Assembly (NCBI GenBank): GCA_003385605.1
Contig: QQUU01000066.1
Coordinates: 1 to 56,091, forward strand
Length of the DNA: 56,091 nucleotides
Direction of reading: 5' to 3'
Source: Bacteroidota bacterium
GTDB taxonomy: Bacteria; Bacteroidota; Bacteroidia; Flavobacteriales; Schleiferiaceae
The translations under genes were made by a program, and so were the position numbers. A model generated the notes under the pieces. It was not told the origin of the DNA, made no database searches, and saw only the letters and a program-made list of their open reading frames with translations. Within the stretch, counting starts at the first letter, position 1. Each line of letters begins with the position of its first letter. Below are positions 56,057-56,091 of the stretch, piece by piece.

Positions 56057-56091
56057 GAAGCACATACAATGATATGGGCACGATTGTCTAC

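Noticed and set aside
1-56091. Temperate lifestyle
   Set aside because: No integrase, excisionase, repressor or attachment-site repeat was seen; part of the genome may be missing, so this is absence in the window only.

Overview
The window looks like a large fragment of a lytic, tailed (short-tailed, podovirus-like) dsDNA phage of a marine Bacteroidota host, probably a flavobacterium. The phage assignment rests on a contiguous virion block: terminase, portal, scaffold, major capsid, P22 gp10-like tail protein, internal virion proteins and tail fibre. The host guess is an inference from low GC, A/T-rich leaders without Shine-Dalgarno sequences, -7-like promoter boxes resembling TAnnTTTG, and two Sec-type secreted proteins, one a Bacteroidota-style outer-membrane barrel. 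I see no integrase, repressor, insertion sequence or CRISPR array.

Layout. (1) 1-7517, plus strand: replication and nucleotide metabolism. It holds a T7 gp4-like primase-helicase cut by the window start, a thymidylate-synthase-family enzyme whose specificity residue is Asp (as in dCMP hydroxymethylases), two MazG-type proteins, an endonuclease-I-like nuclease and class I ribonucleotide reductase (nrdB, nrdA), with several tiny genes packed between. (2) 7524-7589: back-to-back terminators between converging blocks. (3) 7598-48788, minus strand, read from right to left: tail fibre genes, groEL-groES, a run of small basic or Cys-containing proteins, holin, terminase, portal, scaffold, capsid, tail tube and internal virion proteins (one of 2628 aa), then a lysis/envelope cassette. 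(4) 48789-49153: divergent intergenic region with a dyad element and a CCWGG cluster. (5) 49154-56091, plus strand: about 26 tiny early genes driven by ten copies of one promoter with fixed internal spacing, plus GTATAGCA repeats, a second dyad and a cluster of tRNA-like RNAs.

How it fits together. Early short transcripts start at the repeated promoter and presumably run on into the replication genes at the left end of the window, with a segment missing (no DNA polymerase is visible). The reductase, ThyA-like enzyme and MazG proteins would reshape the dNTP pool, possibly to make a modified cytosine. The leftward block builds and releases virions, with a phage-encoded chaperonin pair sited between the tail and head genes.

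The most unusual points are the ten-copy promoter family (TTACA-N7-CACG-N10-GATAATATA) that overlaps stop codons and makes some genes apparently leaderless; the tRNA-like RNA cluster at 53388-53649; a GGGAAAT slippery site that would extend an internal virion protein by 31 residues; the Asp-type ThyA; and an outer-membrane barrel in the lysis cassette.
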